Below, in pieces: positions 24,623 through 33,322 of a stretch of DNA of 37,350 bases (position 1 is its first letter; each line of letters begins with the position of its first letter). The stretch covers positions 1 to 37,350 of the forward strand of contig JAEUOT010000062.1 of the NCBI GenBank assembly GCA_016790705.1, in the 5' to 3' direction. The stretch comes from Hydrogenophaga sp. (GTDB taxonomy: Bacteria > Pseudomonadota > Gammaproteobacteria > Burkholderiales > Burkholderiaceae_C). Made by a program: the position numbers and the translations under genes. The notes beneath the pieces were generated by a model that did not search any database, had not been told where the DNA came from, and saw nothing but the letters and a program-made list of their open reading frames with translations.

Positions 24623-26389
24623 ATGAGAAACGCAAAAGACTTTGGTCCTTTCCTGCGCATCGTCTTCGCCTACCTGGCGGCGTCGTTGCTGTGGGTCCTG
24701 CTCTCGGACCAGGCGGTCAACAAGCTCCTGCCCCTTTCGTACGTGGCTGCGGCGCAGACCTGGAAGGGCTGGTTCTTCGTTTCGGTGACCACGGTCCTGC
24801 TCTATGTGCTGCTGCGCAGGGTGCACCGCCAGATGCGCGAGGCGGCCGAGCGGGAGCTGGGGGCGGTTCAGCGGGAGGCGCGGTCGGCATTGTTGTTGCG
24901 CAACCTGGTGGACAGTTCCGGCGACGCCATCTTTGCCAAGGACCCTGAAGGACGCTACCTCGTGTTCAACCGGGCCGCCGAACAGTTGTCGGGGAAAGTG
25001 GCCGATGAGGTGCTGGGCCGGGACGACACGGTTGTCTTTCCGGCCGACGAGGCAGCCAAGCTGAGGGCGAATGACCAGTACGTGATGGGGCAGGCCGAAC
25101 CGGTCGAGAGCGAAGACACGCTGAGCACCGTTCGAGGACCGACGATCTTTCACACGATCAAGGGCGCGTTGCGGGACGACTCGGGCGTCCTGGGTGTCTA
25201 CGGCGTTGCGCGGGATGTGACCGAGATGGTCCACGTGCGGGAAGCCTTGCAACGCAGCGAACGTCGCTATCGCCAGATGTTCGAGGTCAGCCCCTTGGCG
25301 ATGTGGGTGCTTGACGCTGAACGCAGCCGCTTCCTGGACGTCAACGCGGCCGCAGTGCTCCAGTACGGCTTCAGCCGGGAGGAGTTTCTGGAGATGCCGT
25401 TGGAACGGCTCCAACCGCCTTCGCAACTGGTGGATCTCCACCAGGACTTCAATCGCCAGGAGGCGGGTCCGGGCGAGGCTTCGGGAGAAGGCTTGCAGAG
25501 CTGGCTGCACCGGTGCAAGGACGGACACCTGATCGAGGTGGAGCTGTCGAGCTGCACCATCGAATTCGAGGGGCGTGACGCGCAACTGACTCTCGCTGTC
25601 GATGTTTCGACACGCAATCGGCTGCAGCGCGAGCGGGACGTGATGAACCGTCGGCTGGCCCAGGTGCTTGAGCGGGTGACCGACGCGTTCGTTTCGATCG
25701 ACCGGGAGCAGCGACTGACCTATGTGAACGATCGGGCGGCCCTGTGGTTCGCGCCGGGGACGCCGGCGGAGTCGCTGCAGGGGCGCGTGGTTTGGGATCT
25801 GGTGCCCGAAGCCATTGGCACACCGTTCCAGGATGCCGTGTTGCAGGCACTGGACACCGGGGTGCAGACGGTGGCGGAGGACTGGTATTCCCCCTGGAAG
25901 CGCTGGATGGAATTGCGGGTGTACCCGTCGTCCCAGGGGGCCACGGGCTATTTCACCGACGTGAGCGCACGGCGCGCCAGCGAGGAGGTACTCAAGCAGT
26001 CGCGCCGCGAACTGTCGGCGCTCTCTCACCAGTTGCTGAATCAGGAGCGCATCACCCACGAACGCGTTGCTCAGGCCCTGCACGACCGCCTCGGGCAGGC
26101 GCTGGGCAGCGCGCGCCTGTACTACGACGTCGTGAGGGCGCGGGGTACCGAAGCGCCGGACGCCCTGGACCATCTGGGCAAGTCGCTGGAGGTTGCCGTC
26201 GGGGAGGTGCGTCATGTGCTGCGCGATCTGCGGCCGCCGCTGCTGTGTGAGCAGGGGCTTCGTGCCGCGATAGACAACGAGCTGCTGCATTCGCCTGCCG
26301 GGGCCCTGGGGTGGAGACCCGGCTTCTGGCCGAGGGCGGTTTGGAGCGCGTGCGCTGGCCTGGCGATGTGGAATACGCGGCCTTCATGA
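24623..26389 (+). CDS. Triple-PAS sensor histidine kinase, N-terminal part (frameshifted)
   Basis: Membrane sensor kinase of the NarX/UhpB (HisKA_3) type, cut by a frameshift before its ATPase domain. Two N-terminal helices (about 10-28 and 48-65) form the common 'WVLLSDQAV ... WKGWFFV' anchor. PAS domains follow at about 90-205, 215-335 and 345-450. The phosphoacceptor is H487 in ERVAQALHDRLGQALG, with LRDLRPPLL after it. From residue 564 the frame reads nonsense and stops at 26389. The ATPase domain continues in the -1 frame from 26311. An added G in the run 26308-26311 would restore one protein of about 677 residues. GAGG lies above the ATG at 24623. The cognate regulator is probably the LuxR-type gene just downstream. 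Confidence 0.88.
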   Translation: MRNAKDFGPFLRIVFAYLAASLLWVLLSDQAVNKLLPLSYVAAAQTWKGWFFVSVTTVLLYVLLRRVHRQMREAAERELGAVQREARSALLLRNLVDSSGDAIFAKDPEGRYLVFNRAAEQLSGKVADEVLGRDDTVVFPADEAAKLRANDQYVMGQAEPVESEDTLSTVRGPTIFHTIKGALRDDSGVLGVYGVARDVTEMVHVREALQRSERRYRQMFEVSPLAMWVLDAERSRFLDVNAAAVLQYGFSREEFLEMPLERLQPPSQLVDLHQDFNRQEAGPGEASGEGLQSWLHRCKDGHLIEVELSSCTIEFEGRDAQLTLAVDVSTRNRLQRERDVMNRRLAQVLERVTDAFVSIDREQRLTYVNDRAALWFAPGTPAESLQGRVVWDLVPEAIGTPFQDAVLQALDTGVQTVAEDWYSPWKRWMELRVYPSSQGATGYFTDVSARRASEEVLKQSRRELSALSHQLLNQERITHERVAQALHDRLGQALGSARLYYDVVRARGTEAPDALDHLGKSLEVAVGEVRHVLRDLRPPLLCEQGLRAAIDNELLHSPAGALGWRPGFWPRAVWSACAGLAMWNTRPS

Positions 26390-26655
26390 TCGCCCGGGAG
26401 GCGATCACCAATGCGCTGCGCCATGCCCGGGCACGGCATCTGACCGTGCGCCTGGACGGTGACAGCCGCCGCCTGCACCTGAGCGTGGCCGACGACGGGG
26501 TGGGCATCACGGAGGATCAGAAAGCAGGATCGCCGGGTCACCTCGGGCTCGTCGGCATGCGCGAGCGGGCGGGGGCGGTCGGCGCCGATCTGCAGGTCAC
26601 GGGTCGCGCGGGCCAGGGCACGACGGTGGAGATGGTGGTGGGGCTGGACCGATGA
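26311..26655 (+). CDS. Histidine kinase ATPase domain, continuation of the split sensor kinase
   Basis: This 114-codon frame holds the HATPase_c domain that the upstream kinase frame lacks. The N box is ITNALRHA (32-39), the G1 box is VADDGVGIT (59-67), and the G2 box is GHLGLVGMRERAG (76-88). It joins the upstream sequence smoothly (SPAGALG followed by ETRLLAEGG), so it is a fragment of one gene and not an independent protein. A GTG at 26311 could start translation, but no ribosome binding site precedes it. The stop is 16 bases before the first response regulator gene. The split may be a sequencing error in a G run, a real mutation, or a ribosomal frameshift. Confidence 0.85.
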   Translation: METRLLAEGGLERVRWPGDVEYAAFMIAREAITNALRHARARHLTVRLDGDSRRLHLSVADDGVGITEDQKAGSPGHLGLVGMRERAGAVGADLQVTGRAGQGTTVEMVVGLDR

Positions 26656-26671
26656 GTCGCCGGGGGCCGAT

Positions 26672-27313
26672 ATGAGCGACATCTATCTGGTGGACGATCA
26701 CGTGCTGCTGCGCGACGGTCTGCGCGCGGTCTTGCAGATGGGCGGGCACCGGGTGGTCGGCGAGAGCGACGACATCACCCACGCGCTGAGCGACCTGGTG
26801 CGGCTGTCGCCCGGTGTCCTGTTGCTGGATCTGCACCTGGGCGAGCGCAACGGGCTGGAACTGCTGGAGCGGATGCAGCAGCGTGGGCTGTCCACCCGCA
26901 CCATCGTGCTGACCATGGTCGAGCAGGCGGGGCCGGTCGTGCAGGCGCTGCGGCTTGGAGCGATGGGTTATGTGCTCAAAGGATCAGCCGCTGACGAAGT
27001 CCTGCTGGCGGTCGACGCGGTCTCGCAGGGGCGAACCTACGTCACACCTGCGGTGCAGATGCTCGTTGACAGGGCCGCGACCCGGCCGGATGCGGTGACG
27101 GCGGTTCAGAGCTTGTCGGCGCGAGAGAACCAGATCGTTCGCATGGTCGTGAGGGGCATGTCCAGCGCGGCCATCGGCGCACAGCTTCACTTGTCTCCCA
27201 AGACGGTGGAGACCTACCGCAGCCGTTTGATGGCCAAGCTCGGCGTGGGTGATCTGCCAGCGCTGGTGCGGCTGGCGATCAGAGAGGGGCTGATCGGGAT
27301 AGACGAGGACTGA
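26672..27313 (+). CDS. LuxR/NarL-type response regulator 1
   Basis: A 213-residue response regulator. In the receiver domain (1-120) the acidic pocket is D8/D9, the phosphoacceptor D53, the switch T81 and the conserved lysine K103. The C-terminal NarL-type helix-turn-helix has LSARENQIVRMVVRGMSSAA and SPKTVETYRSRLMAKLGV. It begins 16 bases after the split kinase and is its likely partner, since HisKA_3 kinases normally pair with NarL-type regulators. It is very similar to the next regulator gene, especially in the DNA-binding part. A good terminator follows at 27409. Confidence 0.94.
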   Translation: MSDIYLVDDHVLLRDGLRAVLQMGGHRVVGESDDITHALSDLVRLSPGVLLLDLHLGERNGLELLERMQQRGLSTRTIVLTMVEQAGPVVQALRLGAMGYVLKGSAADEVLLAVDAVSQGRTYVTPAVQMLVDRAATRPDAVTAVQSLSARENQIVRMVVRGMSSAAIGAQLHLSPKTVETYRSRLMAKLGVGDLPALVRLAIREGLIGIDED

Positions 27314-27333
27314 ACTGCATTCGCATTCATGAA

Positions 27334-27349
27334 TCAAGAATTCCCTATA
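27334..27349 (+). repeat. Copy 2 of the shared motif TCAAGAATTCCCTAYA
   Basis: TCAAGAATTCCCTATA on the plus strand, between response regulator genes 1 and 2. It differs from copy 1 at one base. Confidence 0.6.
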
Positions 27350-27408
27350 GGCGATGCCCGGCCAAAGAGGCACATTCATCGGCTCTGAATAGCCCTTGGA
27401 TTTTGTAG

Positions 27409-27438
27409 ACGGCGGAATGTGCATTCCGCCGTTTCTTT
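27409..27438 (+). terminator. Rho-independent terminator after response regulator 1
   Basis: ACGGCGGAAT-GTGC-ATTCCGCCGT (27409-27432) forms a ten-base-pair stem and is followed by TTCTTTT. It separates the two response regulator genes into different transcripts unless read through. Confidence 0.85.
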
Positions 27439-27562
27439 TGTGTGCCCGGATTTGACGTGAAATTTTCAGGATGGCCAGGTGGCGTCGCAGCCACGACAAC
27501 GGCAGGAGTCGGCCTCGTTGTCTTGTCGTCAGACGGCGTGCTCGCGTGATCAGGGCGGCGGC

Positions 27563-28192
27563 ATGAGCACGATATACATCGTCGAGGATCACGCGCTGAT
27601 GCGTGATGGCCTGAAGGCGCTGCTGACCGGCAACGGGCATGAGGTGGTGGGCGAATCCGCCAACCCGGGCAAGGCGCTGACCGAGGTCGTGGTGCTCGAA
27701 CCGGATGTCTTGCTGCTTGACCTGAACTTGGGCGAGGGTTCTGGCCTGGAGCTGTACGAGCGCTTGCGCCGCCACCGGATCCACACCCGCACCGTGGTCC
27801 TGACCGTCGAGGTGCTGCCGCACCAGGTGGCCGAGGCGCACCGGCTGGGTGTCGAGGGTTTTGTGCTCAAAGGGGACTCGTCGCAGGAATTGCTGAACAC
27901 CCTGGAGCGCGTGTCGCGCGGGCACCGCAGCTGGGCTGCGCAGGCGCAGACGGTGCTGGAGTCGCCGAGCAGCGCTCGGCGGGTGGATCAGTTGTCGCCG
28001 CGCGAATTGCAGATCGTCCAGTTGGTGGTCCGGGGCATGACCAGCGTCGCGATCGGGGAACGGCTGTTTCTCTCGCCCAAGACGGTGGACACCTACCGCA
28101 GCCGGCTGATGGCCAAACTGGGTGTCGGTGACGTGCCGGGGCTGGTGAGGCTGGCGATCCGTGAAGGGGTCATCGGACTGGATGACCACTGA
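27563..28192 (+). CDS. LuxR/NarL-type response regulator 2
   Basis: A 209-residue paralogue of response regulator 1. The receiver has the E8/D9 pocket, the phosphoacceptor aspartate in LLLDLNLGEG, the switch threonine in VVLTVE and the lysine in GFVLKGD. The helix-turn-helix part (LSPRELQIVQLVVRGM; SPKTVDTYRSRLMAKLGVGD) is nearly identical to that of its neighbour, so the two may bind the same sites. No kinase gene of its own is adjacent. The ATG at 27563 was chosen by comparison with regulator 1; the frame opens 28 codons earlier in unrelated sequence. The 249-base gap before it contains a terminator and motif copy 2. Confidence 0.93.
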   Translation: MSTIYIVEDHALMRDGLKALLTGNGHEVVGESANPGKALTEVVVLEPDVLLLDLNLGEGSGLELYERLRRHRIHTRTVVLTVEVLPHQVAEAHRLGVEGFVLKGDSSQELLNTLERVSRGHRSWAAQAQTVLESPSSARRVDQLSPRELQIVQLVVRGMTSVAIGERLFLSPKTVDTYRSRLMAKLGVGDVPGLVRLAIREGVIGLDDH

Positions 28193-28235
28193 ATCTCTGA
28201 CCTGAATCAGCATCGGATCAGATCGGCGCGATCTG

Positions 28236-28251
28236 CCCAGATTTCCCTACA
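28236..28251 (+). repeat. Copy 3 (divergent) of the shared motif
   Basis: CCCAGATTTCCCTACA matches copy 1 at 13 of 16 positions by eye. It lies about 75 bases above the start of the decayed Aer-like gene. Confidence 0.45.
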
Positions 28252-28324
28252 GACACAGCGCCTTTCCGTCCACACAGTCCGCCGGTCGTCTTCGATGCGC
28301 AAGACGTGTTGCCGTTTATTCACC

Positions 28325-29036
28325 ATGCGTCTGAATATGCCGGTCACCCATCGGGAATGCGAGTTGCCCGATGGCGCCATCCTCTCTGTCCGAGACCGAC
28401 CTGGAGGGGTGCATTACCCATTGCAACCCCGCATTTGTCGAGGCAAGCGGCTTTGCTCACGATGAGCTGATCGGACAACCGCACAACGTGCTCCGGCATC
28501 CCGGGATGCCGGCGGAGGTGTTTCGCGACCTGTGGAAGACGCTGGATCTTGGGTTCGCCTGGTCAGCGGTGGTGAAAAACCGGCGCAAGGATGGTGATCA
28601 CTATTGGGTGATGACTCAGGTGGCGCCGGTGATCGAAGGTGGGCAATCCACCGGCTACTTGTCGGTGTGTAGCCGGCCGACCCGGGAACAGATCGCGGCG
28701 GCCGAATCCATGCATGCCAGCCTGCTCACACCGAAGGCGCAAGGTGCAGTGGGAGCGGTATTGCGCAGGGGGCAGCCCCAGCCCACCGCGCCAAGTTGTA
28801 TCGGCCAGGTGGTCCACATGATGGACAGACTCATGTTCCAGATCAACATTCTTGCCCTTGACGTATCGGTCGAGGCGGCGCGCACCGGCGAGCAGGGTGG
28901 TCGCCTCACAGCGGTGGCTGCCGAGGTGCTGCAACTGGCACGCAGCACGGTTCATGCGGCGGAAGCTGTCCGCGATTTGGACGCGGTGGCAATGCAGAAC
29001 ACGACCCATGGAACGTCTCGGTCTCGTGATGCCTGA
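28325..29036 (+). pseudogene. Decayed Aer-like PAS chemoreceptor (frameshift plus internal deletion)
   Basis: A paralogue of the Aer-like gene at 20925. The start MRLNMPVTHRECELPDGAIL (from 28325) aligns with that protein, but one extra base near 28392 shifts the frame. The PAS domain then continues in another frame (NPAFVEASGFAHDELIGQPH; AVVKNRRKDGDHYWV). After the PAS domain about 200 residues (both membrane stretches, HAMP and the first half of the coiled coil) are missing. A degraded signalling tip, FQINILALDVSVEAARTGEQ, comes next, and the frame ends at 29036 without a CZB domain. An ATG at 28371 could still give a soluble 221-residue PAS-tip protein. Pseudogene status is inferred from the two lesions. 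Confidence 0.78.
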
Positions 29037-29159
29037 TGGGATGTCGTCGATTGCTGTGATCTTGATCACGAAAATTAGTCAGTCTGTTGCGTCTTGTCCA
29101 AAACTCCTGACATTCAGTATCCGGAAAAACAAGCACAGTTCATTCCCTGCGCAGTGGCC

Positions 29160-32100
29160 ATGAACCGTCTGTTTTCCATGCTTTCACCCCTGTCGTCGTC
29201 TTCCCTCGACCTGCTGCGCCTCACGACCATGCGGTCGCTGCTGGGCGTGGACGCACGTCAGGATCCGGGCATCAACGAACTGCTGCGGATCGCCGCCCAC
29301 TCGCTGCGATGCCCGATGGCCCTCATCAGTCTGGTCGATGGTGATGCGCAGTGGCCCCGGGCGAGCTATGGACTGCCTGATCTCGACGATGCGATGGAAA
29401 CCGCTCTGTGCGTGGAGACGATGAAGCACGTAGACGTGCGTGTCGTCTGCGACACCACCCTGGACCCGGTGATGTCCAGGCACCCGATGGTGACCGGCGA
29501 GCCCGGTATCCGTTTCTACGCCGGAATCGCGCTGCGCGTCGACGGTCACCGGATCGGGGCGCTGTGTCTGCTGGATCGTGAGCCACGCACGCTCGACAGT
29601 GAGGCGCGCGCTTTGCTGACGGAGATCGCGCATGCGGTGGAGACCTGCCTGAGCGTCAGGCGCCATGAGGCCGCACTGGCGGAGCGGGAACGAGAGTTCA
29701 GGCTGCTGGCCGAGCAGATGCCGGGGGTGGTTTACAGGATGCCGCTGGACGGAGATCTGGTGCCCGATTACGTGAGTCCCCAGGTCCAGTCATTCGGATA
29801 CACGCCAGAACAATGGATGCAGTCCCCGAGCGCGTGGTTTGCGGCCATTCATCCCGATGACATCGACGACGTGCTGGAGGAACGGTCCCTGGCGCCGGCC
29901 CGCGGTGGGGCCTCCGAGTTGCGCTACCGTCTCAAAACCGCTTCGGGGCGCTGGCTGCATGTTCGTGACGTGGTTCGGGTCGTGCATCCGCCGGACGGCT
30001 CGGTGCCGGTGCTTCATGGCGTGATCCTGGACCTCAGCCGCCAGATTGCCATGCGTGATCGCCACGAGGCCATCGTTCAGGGCTTGCCGGAGGGGGTGCT
30101 GGTGCTGGACGAACAGGGCGTGATCATCGAGGCCAACCCCCGACTGCAGGACATGCTGGCGGCCAGTCCCGCACATTTGCTGGGCCGGCGCTTGAGCGAT
30201 GTCTTTGCCCAGGATGCGGGTCACACGACCCCGATCGGCGAATCGGTGCGCTGGCGCTACGTTCATCCGGACGGCCGAACGCGCCATCTGGAGGCTGCCG
30301 TCGGTTCGCTTACCCGCGGTCTGCAGGTGCTGGTGGTGCGCGATGTCAGCCTGCACAAGGCGGAAGACGGATGGTTGCGCAAGCTCTCGCAGGCGGCCGA
30401 TCAGGCCTCCGAGTCCATCGTCATCACAGACCTGAAGGCCAACATCGAGTACGTCAACCAGGCCTCGCTGCGGTCCAGTGGTTACACGCGCGAGGAACTG
30501 ATCGGGCGCAATTCGCGCATTCTCCAGTCGGGGCTCACGCCGCTGAGCCGCTACAACAAGCTGTGGTCGACCCTGCTGGCGGGCAAGGTCTGGCGCGGCT
30601 TTTTCAACAACCAGCGCAAGGACGGCAGTCACTACATCGAATTTGCCGTGATCTCGCCGGTGTTCGGGCCCGATGGGCTGGTGACGAACTATCTCGCGGT
30701 GAAGGAGGACATCACCGAGAAGCGCCGCATGGGCGAGGACTTGCAGCGCTATCGCCATCACCTGGATGAACTGGTGGCGCAGCGCACGTCGGAGCTGGAG
30801 AAGGCGCGTCGTTCCGCCGAGGCCGCCAACGCCGCCAAGAGCGCGTTCCTGGCGACGATGAGCCACGAGATCCGAACACCCATGAATGGTGTGGTGGGCA
30901 TTGCGGATGTCCTTCAGCGTTCGGACCTGACGCCGCATCAGCGTGACCTGGTGGACACCATGCGGGAGTCCGCGCTGGCGTTGCTTGGCGTGATCGACGA
31001 CATCCTGGACTTCTCCAAGATCGAGGCCGGCAAGCTGACACTGGAGCAGGCACCGGTGTCTCTGCTGCGCATGGTGGAGAAGGCGTCGGACGCGCTGCAG
31101 CCGGTGGCAGCCGCGCGCGAGGTGAGTCTTCACGCCTTCGTCGACCCGGATCTTCCGGAGATGATCGTGGGCGATGCGGCGAGGCTGCGCCAGATCGTGA
31201 TCAACCTGGTCGGCAACGCGATCAAGTTCTCGGCCGGCCTGAACCGCCGGGGCAGCGTGGCCCTCAGATTGCTGACCGATGGGCCGGGACGCATGTGCCT
31301 GCAGGTCGAGGACAACGGAATCGGCATGTCGCAGGACGTGCTCCAGCGGGTGTTCCAGCCGTTTGTCCAGGGCGAGGCCTCGACCACGCGCCACTACGGG
31401 GGCACCGGGCTCGGTCTGGTGATCACGCAGCGTCTGGTGGGCGCGATGAACGGCGCCATCGAGGTCCGAAGCGAGCCCGATCAGGGCTCGGTGTTCAGCG
31501 TGCGCCTGCCGCTGACGGTGAGCGGAGGCGGCGTACTCGTGGCCGGCAGCGGTCCGGTCCGTCTGGACGGGTTGCGGGTCTGGGTGGTGGCCGACGAGGA
31601 CCGGCGGGCTCAGGACTGGGGTCGCTATCTGCAGGCCGCCGGCGCATGGGTCGGCTTTGCCCGACCGGGACAGACCTCACTTCCGGAGCCGGGATCGGTC
31701 GTGGTCTGCGCAGCGGAGGAGGCGGACCGCTGGCCGTCCGGGGCCGTGAACCAGGTGCATGCGGTACTGATTCGCCACGAACTGCGATCGGCCCCCAGAC
31801 TGGTCTGCGCGGGGCTGGTCGAACTCAATGGCCTCGGGTTGCATCGCGACGAGTTGCTGCGGGCGGTCGCGCTTGCGGCCGGGACGCTGCAAGAGCCCCT
31901 TGAGGTCGCACAGGTCTCATCACCGCCACCGGCGCCACGCGCGACCACTGCGCCGGCGCAGGATGCGGTGTCCGAGGGCCCGGAGCCTTGCATCCTGGTG
32001 GCCGAGGACAGCGAGATCAACCAGGTGGTGATACAGCAGCAGTTGAAGCTGCTGGGCCTGGCATCCGATCACGTGAACGACGGCGAGGAAGCGCTGGCGC

Positions 32101-33200
32101 GCTGGCGTGCCGGTCGCGGGCGCTACAGCCTGATCCTGTCCGATCTGCACATGCCGCGTCTGGATGGCTTTGCCCTGGCCGAGGCGGTGCGCGCGGATGA
32201 GGCGTCGGGCTCTGGTGGGCGTGTGCCGATGATCGCCCTCACCGCCAATGTCGCCGGCACCGACACCGAGCGCTGCAAGCGCGCCGGCATGGATGACTTC
32301 CTGAGCAAGCCGGTGCAGCTTGAGCGTCTGAGGGACACCTTGCAGCACTGGTTGCGTCGCCCCGTCGCGGCGCCCGTGCCGCTGGGTGGCCAGTCTGCCG
32401 TCATGCAGGACGCGCTGCGCGAGATGGCGCGACCGGACTTCGATGACTCGGTCCTGAAACGTCTGGTGGGCACGGACATGAACGCGATGGCCGACCTCCA
32501 GCAGCGTTACCTCAAGAGCCTGGACACGGCGGTCAGCGAGATAGCGTCCCAGGTGCAGCGCAGGGACTGGAAGGCGGCGGGGCTGACGGCCCACCGGCTC
32601 AAGTCATCGTCCAAGGCACTGGGCGCGGTGCGCCTGGGCTGGATCTTCGAGCACATGGAAACGGCCGGCCGCCAGGGCGACAGCAAGCGCCTGCTGGAGC
32701 TGGCGACCGATCTGGTCGCCGCAGCGGCGGCCGCTGCGCGGCACTACCGGCTGACACCGACCAACGGGTGGTCAGCGCTGAAACCGGCGATTCTGTGTGT
32801 CGATGACGATCCCAGTCAGCTGGCCTGGCTGGAGCGTGAGTTGCGCTCGATGGGCGTTGCCCGTCCGGAGACCTTCAGCACCGGTGAGAAGCTGCTGTCC
32901 CGGCTGGGCGATACGGGGACGGAAGCGTTGCTGCTGCTGGTCGACATGAACATGCCGGCGATGGACGGCATCGACCTGATCCGCAAACTGGTGAATCTGC
33001 GGTTCGCCGGCATGTTGATGCTGCTGGGCGGGGCTGACCGCCGGTTGACCGAGGCGGCCGAGCGACTGGCGCGCGCACACGGACTGCGCACGCTGGGTCA
33101 TCTGCTCAAGCCGTTGCAGGCTGAGAGCCTGCGCACGACACTGGCGCGCTGGCCGTTGATGCCCCTGATCCGGCAGGGCGATGCCACCCCGCCCGGCTGA
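29160..33200 (+). CDS. Hybrid sensor histidine kinase: GAF, PAS repeats, HisKA, HATPase, REC, HPt, REC
   Basis: A 1,346-residue cytoplasmic phosphorelay kinase without membrane segments. Order: GAF-like domain (about 30-165), PAS domains (about 178-295, 303-400, 408-520), coiled coil, HisKA with phosphoacceptor H569 ([11 protein letters not shown]), HATPase with N686, DNGIG (718-722) and GGTGLGL (747-753), a degenerate receiver-like segment (about 803-912), REC with D995 (LILSDLHMP) and K1050, HPt with H1145 ([13 protein letters not shown]), and a second REC with D1262 and K1317. The ATG at 29160 was preferred over a TTG at 29094; neither has a good ribosome binding site. Its output partner is not adjacent; the NarL regulators upstream are candidates. 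Its stop codon faces the gloA remnant three bases away. Confidence 0.92.
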   Translation: MNRLFSMLSPLSSSSLDLLRLTTMRSLLGVDARQDPGINELLRIAAHSLRCPMALISLVDGDAQWPRASYGLPDLDDAMETALCVETMKHVDVRVVCDTTLDPVMSRHPMVTGEPGIRFYAGIALRVDGHRIGALCLLDREPRTLDSEARALLTEIAHAVETCLSVRRHEAALAEREREFRLLAEQMPGVVYRMPLDGDLVPDYVSPQVQSFGYTPEQWMQSPSAWFAAIHPDDIDDVLEERSLAPARGGASELRYRLKTASGRWLHVRDVVRVVHPPDGSVPVLHGVILDLSRQIAMRDRHEAIVQGLPEGVLVLDEQGVIIEANPRLQDMLAASPAHLLGRRLSDVFAQDAGHTTPIGESVRWRYVHPDGRTRHLEAAVGSLTRGLQVLVVRDVSLHKAEDGWLRKLSQAADQASESIVITDLKANIEYVNQASLRSSGYTREELIGRNSRILQSGLTPLSRYNKLWSTLLAGKVWRGFFNNQRKDGSHYIEFAVISPVFGPDGLVTNYLAVKEDITEKRRMGEDLQRYRHHLDELVAQRTSELEKARRSAEAANAAKSAFLATMSHEIRTPMNGVVGIADVLQRSDLTPHQRDLVDTMRESALALLGVIDDILDFSKIEAGKLTLEQAPVSLLRMVEKASDALQPVAAAREVSLHAFVDPDLPEMIVGDAARLRQIVINLVGNAIKFSAGLNRRGSVALRLLTDGPGRMCLQVEDNGIGMSQDVLQRVFQPFVQGEASTTRHYGGTGLGLVITQRLVGAMNGAIEVRSEPDQGSVFSVRLPLTVSGGGVLVAGSGPVRLDGLRVWVVADEDRRAQDWGRYLQAAGAWVGFARPGQTSLPEPGSVVVCAAEEADRWPSGAVNQVHAVLIRHELRSAPRLVCAGLVELNGLGLHRDELLRAVALAAGTLQEPLEVAQVSSPPPAPRATTAPAQDAVSEGPEPCILVAEDSEINQVVIQQQLKLLGLASDHVNDGEEALARWRAGRGRYSLILSDLHMPRLDGFALAEAVRADEASGSGGRVPMIALTANVAGTDTERCKRAGMDDFLSKPVQLERLRDTLQHWLRRPVAAPVPLGGQSAVMQDALREMARPDFDDSVLKRLVGTDMNAMADLQQRYLKSLDTAVSEIASQVQRRDWKAAGLTAHRLKSSSKALGAVRLGWIFEHMETAGRQGDSKRLLELATDLVAAAAAAARHYRLTPTNGWSALKPAILCVDDDPSQLAWLERELRSMGVARPETFSTGEKLLSRLGDTGTEALLLLVDMNMPAMDGIDLIRKLVNLRFAGMLMLLGGADRRLTEAAERLARAHGLRTLGHLLKPLQAESLRTTLARWPLMPLIRQGDATPPG

Positions 33201-33202
33201 GG

Positions 33203-33262
33203 TCAGCGCAGGCCGGCCCCGCCGGCTTCGTCGGCGCGCTGGATCAGTTCGATCTTGTAGCT
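33203..33262 (-). pseudogene. gloA: 3' end remnant of lactoylglutathione lyase gene at the element junction
   Basis: On the minus strand the last 19 codons of a gene read SYKIELIQRADEAGGAGLR and stop. YKIELIQ is the conserved end of glyoxalase I (usually preceded by DPDG). Here the frame breaks at the expected glycine codon (GGC becomes AGC) and AT-rich foreign sequence follows. The simplest reading is that the element integrated in the gloA 3' end and the rest of gloA lies beyond its far end. The attachment core is probably within 33,241-33,261. It is based on recall of the family terminus, so moderately sure. Confidence 0.6.
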
Positions 33263-33273
33263 GATTGTTGTGT

Positions 33274-33301
33274 TTGCTGTCGTTTTTGAAATTCATATAA
33301 A
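33274..33301 (+). promoter_or_regulatory. Candidate integrase promoter
   Basis: TTGCTG (33274-33279) and TATAAA (33296-33301), 16 bases apart, point towards the integrase gene about 130 bases downstream. Confidence 0.5.
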
Positions 33302-33322
33302 TCAACAACTTATGTATTGTTT

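Noticed and set aside
24587-26290. Long minus-strand open frame opposite the PAS kinase
   Set aside because: The plus strand has clear PAS and kinase motifs; the antisense frame has none.
28290-28320. Second FliA-like promoter (GCCGTTTA) above the decayed Aer-like gene
   Set aside because: No -35-like element is found at the required distance.
29790-31394. Long minus-strand open frame opposite the hybrid kinase
   Set aside because: Shadow of a multidomain kinase with all catalytic motifs on the plus strand.
33201-33262. tRNA gene as the integration target
   Set aside because: No cloverleaf or T-loop sequence is present; the remnant reads as protein-coding.
33283-33296. Tn4371-type attachment sequence TTTTTCAT near the element end
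   Set aside because: The bases read TTTTTGAAATTCAT, not the repeat, and the gloA remnant explains the junction better.
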